DNA from: an archaeon
GTDB lineage: Archaea > Micrarchaeota > Micrarchaeia > Anstonellales > Bilamarchaeaceae
DNA length: 23,251 bases
Assembly: GCA_020052325.1 (NCBI GenBank)
Contig: JAGVPF010000029.1
Coordinates: forward strand, 1 to 23,251
Direction: 5' to 3'
Below are positions 20,868 through 23,251 of this stretch, piece after piece. Each line of letters starts with the position of its first letter. Within the stretch, counting starts at the first letter, position 1. The translations under genes and the position numbers were made by a program. The notes under the pieces are model-generated. The model was not told the DNA's origin, did not search any database, and saw only the letters and a program-made list of their open reading frames with translations.

Positions 20868-22016
20868 GTGGCCAACCTGATTGCGTATGCCCTAATCGCG
20901 CTTCTTGCCATCGCCACAATCGCATCCATAGCCCTCCTCCTGCAGGCGATGGGCCAGAAAGAGAATCTTGCAGGGGAGTTGGCCGACGCAGAGGGCAGCC
21001 TCCTGCAAACGCAGAAGGAGCTGAACTCCACGAAAGCCGAGTTGGCGGTGAAAAAAGAAGAGACGAGGCTGCAGGGCGAGGACATCTCGGATTTGCGCGC
21101 GGAATTGAACGGAAGCGAGGCCGAGGTCCGGGAGCTGGAAGGCCGGCTCAATGAGAGCGAGGCAGAACTCGAGGATACGAAAAACACGCTCAGTGAAGCG
21201 AGGGAGGAGATAGGGCGAATCAAGGCAGAAGCCTTGGCGATGGACGGGCAGATTAACGAGTCCATATCATGGTTCAGGGACAACTCAGCCCTCCCGGAGA
21301 CGCTCAAGGCCGACCGTTTCGTGAATCGGGTCGAAAAAAGCTGCGTCGACGAAGGAACGCTCAACCTGGGATGCGTCTCCTATCTCATGGAAGACGACCT
21401 CGGTTTCATGTACAAGGACGACCCCACCGGCGACAGGCTGTATTCGATTGACGAAATCATCGCAAGGAGGGGCGGCGACTGCGAGGATTATTCGCTTTTC
21501 TTCAGGGCGCTTTTAGGCCGGTTCCAAGATGACAATCTGGAAATCGAAGCCTGGACAAGCGGGATAGGCAGGTATGTCATCTACGAGGATACAAGCGCCG
21601 GCAGGTACTGGTACTATGACAACACCGATGGCATGATAATCGGGAACACGGAAGATAGCAATCCCTATGCGGTCTGCTATTTCTACGGGATGGTGAACGG
21701 CACGAGAATCGGGCATTGCGTCATCATGCTTACGAATGTCACGATTGACACGCCTGACGACATCACGAACGCGAAACTCGGCGGCGCCCCGCTGTTCGAG
21801 CCGCAGGACGGCCATTATATGGGCACGATAGGCGATGGATTCTCCGCGTGCGAAGAGGGGAACGAAGGCTGCGACGATGAGGATTACAGCATGACGTTCG
21901 TGATAACCGGGAGCGACCTATTCCAGTTCAGCGGGGGGAAATGGAACTACTACGAGGGCAGGCGGAAGGAGATAAGCGGGCTTCTTGAAAGGCTGGGCAA
22001 AATTGAAATCGATTGA
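20868..22016 (+). CDS. Membrane-anchored coiled-coil protein with transglutaminase-like domain
   Basis: 382 residues with a GTG start (20868). An N-terminal membrane helix (LIAYALIALLAIATIASIAL, ~4-26) is followed by a long heptad-rich coiled coil, ~30-130 (KENLAGELADAEG through EEIGRIKAEA), then a globular domain. There, IIARRGGDCEDYSLFFRALL (~202-221) has the Cys of a papain/transglutaminase-like core, and later NGTRIGHCVIMLTNVT (~288-303) has a candidate His. The domain faces outward if the N-terminal helix is a signal anchor. Such domains in archaea may be cysteine peptidases or cross-linking enzymes; the activity is not established. Extra Cys residues (EKSCVDEG, LGCVSYL, SACEEGNEGCDDED) could form disulfides. 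It converges with nurA, 43 bp apart. Confidence 0.75.
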   Translation: MANLIAYALIALLAIATIASIALLLQAMGQKENLAGELADAEGSLLQTQKELNSTKAELAVKKEETRLQGEDISDLRAELNGSEAEVRELEGRLNESEAELEDTKNTLSEAREEIGRIKAEALAMDGQINESISWFRDNSALPETLKADRFVNRVEKSCVDEGTLNLGCVSYLMEDDLGFMYKDDPTGDRLYSIDEIIARRGGDCEDYSLFFRALLGRFQDDNLEIEAWTSGIGRYVIYEDTSAGRYWYYDNTDGMIIGNTEDSNPYAVCYFYGMVNGTRIGHCVIMLTNVTIDTPDDITNAKLGGAPLFEPQDGHYMGTIGDGFSACEEGNEGCDDEDYSMTFVITGSDLFQFSGGKWNYYEGRRKEISGLLERLGKIEID

Positions 22017-22020
22017 ACAT

Positions 22021-22054
22021 GCCGGCGCCGGCGAAACGCATCGATGCGTCCGGC
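22021..22054. terminator. Palindromic hairpin region between convergent genes
   Basis: Two perfect palindromes, GCCGGCGCCGGC (22021-22032) and ACGCATCGATGCGT (22036-22049), with GCCGG/CCGGC able to enclose the second, sit in the 43-bp gap between the converging stops. A bidirectional terminator or RNA 3'-end structure is likely, but there is no T run. Confidence 0.35.
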
Positions 22055-22059
22055 CCGCA

Positions 22060-23025
22060 TCATCGGAACGGGCGGGAATTGCGCCGGAGCGGCTTCATGC
22101 CGGAGAGCGCCGAGAGCGAGGATTCTATCGCCTCAAGCTCGCCCGGGTCGAGGGCGGCGCGCAAATCAGCCTCTATGAGGGCCGCCGGATAAGCGTAATT
22201 CTCGCTAAGGGATGACAGGGTGCAAATCAGCGACGCCGCCGAATCGATGCCGCAGCCGAATGCCTCGATGCGAAGGGGAAGGTCGTTTCGCGATGGCCGG
22301 ATGTAGAACACCTTCACCTGCCCCCCCAGTTCCGCTACATCGCCGTTCGGAGGCCTTCCCTCGAAATACCCGAGCTCTTTTGTGCGCTCGTTTTCATTGA
22401 GAAGATAACTGCAGAGAAGCGTGTCCGAGCAGCCCGCGCCGATTTCATTCGCGAGCTTCTTTGAGCGGGAATCCTTGATGACTCCGCAGAGCATGCATTT
22501 CTTTTCGCTGCATGAGAGATAGAGTTTCCGGTAGAGGGCGATTATTTCAGCATAGAGCGGCCGGAGCTCGCTGCCGTCAGAGGGCCGGTCGCCTGGAAGC
22601 GGGAGGAGTGAGCCGTCGATAAGGAGCAGGCCGGGATTGCTCGCATCGAGCGCTGATATCGCGCACGAAAGCTCGTGATGGAGACGGATGAGCGAGCGGA
22701 AAACAAGCGCCTCGTGCTCTTCGAGCGAGTTTTTTATCTCGACCTGCGGCTGCGGGCACTTTTCTGGGTGGTGGAAGTGCGCCTTGAGCGCCGAGTCCTC
22801 GTAATCGAATACCGCTGCCACCGCCCGGACCACGACGATGTCCGCCCCGTGCATGCGCCCTGCAAGCAGCCCGCCGTCAACCGCGCATACGCGCAGCGAA
22901 ACGTCCGCCTTCCGCACCTTGACAACCAGGGATGGGTCGGCTAAGCGGGCGGCACCAGCTTTGTCCCGGATGCTGTCATAGCTGCTCCGTATCTCGCAAG
23001 CCAGCGCAGCCAGTTTTTCCCGCAT
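22060..23025 (-). CDS. nurA: NurA-type 5'-3' nuclease
   Basis: 321 residues from the ATG at 23025. The NurA (RNase H-like) core is visible: VCAVDGGLLAG near the start with the metal Asp, a second acidic strand LLLIDGSLLPLPG in the middle, GVIKDSRSKKLANEIG with its conserved Lys/Arg, and VFYIRPSRNDLPLRIEAFG late in the protein. NurA works with the HerA ATPase and Mre11-Rad50 to resect DNA ends for recombination; herA, rad50 and mre11 are not in the window. The open frame has an earlier ATG at 23049, but a TATA-like TTAAAATATG covers it and sits ~25 nt before 23025, which favours the later start with no leader. Divergent from dcd. Confidence 0.85.
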   Translation of the reverse strand: MREKLAALACEIRSSYDSIRDKAGAARLADPSLVVKVRKADVSLRVCAVDGGLLAGRMHGADIVVVRAVAAVFDYEDSALKAHFHHPEKCPQPQVEIKNSLEEHEALVFRSLIRLHHELSCAISALDASNPGLLLIDGSLLPLPGDRPSDGSELRPLYAEIIALYRKLYLSCSEKKCMLCGVIKDSRSKKLANEIGAGCSDTLLCSYLLNENERTKELGYFEGRPPNGDVAELGGQVKVFYIRPSRNDLPLRIEAFGCGIDSAASLICTLSSLSENYAYPAALIEADLRAALDPGELEAIESSLSALSGMKPLRRNSRPFR

Positions 23026-23045
23026 GTAGGGAATCTCGCCTGAAA

Positions 23046-23057
23046 ACATATTTTAAC
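23046..23057. promoter_or_regulatory. Shared TATA-like element between nurA and dcd
   Basis: ACATATTTTAAC lies ~21-32 nt before the nurA ATG (23025) on one strand and ~30-41 nt before the dcd ATG (23087) on the other, so one AT-rich island may serve both divergent genes. Confidence 0.4.
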
Positions 23058-23086
23058 TGTGCGGGGGATAAACAGCCGGTGCATTG

Positions 23087-23251
23087 ATGATTCTATCGGA
23101 TTTCGACATCAGGAAGATGCTGAAAGATGGGAAGCTGAAGATAACGCCGCTCCAAGACGACCAGATAGGCCCCGCCAGCGTCGACCTCACCCTCGGGGAC
23201 GAATGGTATTTCTTCAAGGACGAATATTCGCGGAAAATCGTGGACCTCCGG
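23087..23251 (+). CDS. dcd: dCTP deaminase, N-terminal part (runs off the right edge)
   Basis: 55 residues are visible: MILSDFDIRKMLKDGKLKIT, then PLQDDQIGPASVDLTLGDEW. The N-terminal ILSDxDI and the QIGPASVDLxLG block are characteristic of dCTP deaminase (Dcd), the trimeric relative of dUTPase that makes dUTP from dCTP, in some archaea with combined dUTPase activity. Active-site residues further on are outside the window, so the bifunctional form cannot be separated from the plain deaminase. It is divergent from nurA with a 61-bp gap containing the shared TATA-like element. Confidence 0.93.
   Translation, partial: MILSDFDIRKMLKDGKLKITPLQDDQIGPASVDLTLGDEWYFFKDEYSRKIVDLR

Noticed and set aside
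1..23251. tRNA, rRNA genes and CRISPR arrays
   Set aside because: No T-arm-like GGTTCRANTC context with a cloverleaf, no rRNA-like blocks and no regularly spaced direct repeats were noticed on reading; a covariance-model scan was not possible.

Overview
The window comes from an archaeon. It carries the archaeal RNA polymerase subunit Rpo7 next to Spt4, a group II chaperonin (thermosome), SRP54, an archaeal-type ATP-dependent DNA ligase, NurA, and small proteins with pilin-like (class III-type) N-termini. Many genes have an AT-rich TATA-like box about 25 nt upstream of the start codon and little or no leader. The host DNA is GC-rich with AT-rich promoter gaps. The small pilin-like proteins and the Cys-rich surface protein would fit a DPANN/Micrarchaeota-like or related uncultivated lineage, but that placement is a guess and would need a phylogeny.

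Layout. 1-674 (-): 5' part of a class I aminotransferase. 781-2430 (-): four overlapping small membrane-anchored pilin-like genes. 2528-3297 (-): spt4 and rpo7. 3533-4615 (+): myo-inositol-1-phosphate synthase. 4650-8015 (-): a large beta-helix/Cys-rich surface protein with a C-terminal anchor. 8139-9866 (+): DNA ligase. 9940-11403 (+): leucyl aminopeptidase. 11401-~12720 (+): an AT-rich mobile element with an IsrB-type gene. 12764-13168 (+): hypothetical. 13179-15141 (-): acylphosphatase and thermosome. 15334-18545 (+): HEAT-like protein, membrane protein, SRP54, membrane protein. 18571-20370 (-): a cation/proton antiporter-like membrane domain fused to a GNAT acetyltransferase. 20374-20867: a 494-bp gap with two promoters and a strikingly folded ~275-nt region. 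20868-22016 (+): coiled-coil transglutaminase-like protein. 22060-23025 (-): NurA. 23087-end (+): dCTP deaminase, partial.

The most interesting parts are the following. (a) The element behind pepA has an HNH-less RuvC/RRXRR protein of the IsrB (OMEGA) family. It is preceded by ~260 nt of dense stem-loops that look like its omega-RNA, and it is bracketed by two related hairpins that share the same C.A mismatch, as in IS200/IS605-type elements; no TnpA is present. (b) The multi-hairpin domain at 20539-20813 is closed by an interrupted 17-bp stem and matches no RNA family I recognise. (c) The antiporter-GNAT fusion lacks the usual transport aspartate in its pore.

Most genes are housekeeping: transcription (rpo7, spt4), protein folding and targeting (thermosome, srp54), DNA maintenance (ligase, nurA, dcd) and peptide turnover (pepA). 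Cell-surface functions are the second theme (pilin-like operon, beta-helix protein, transglutaminase-like protein). No tRNA, rRNA or CRISPR array was seen.
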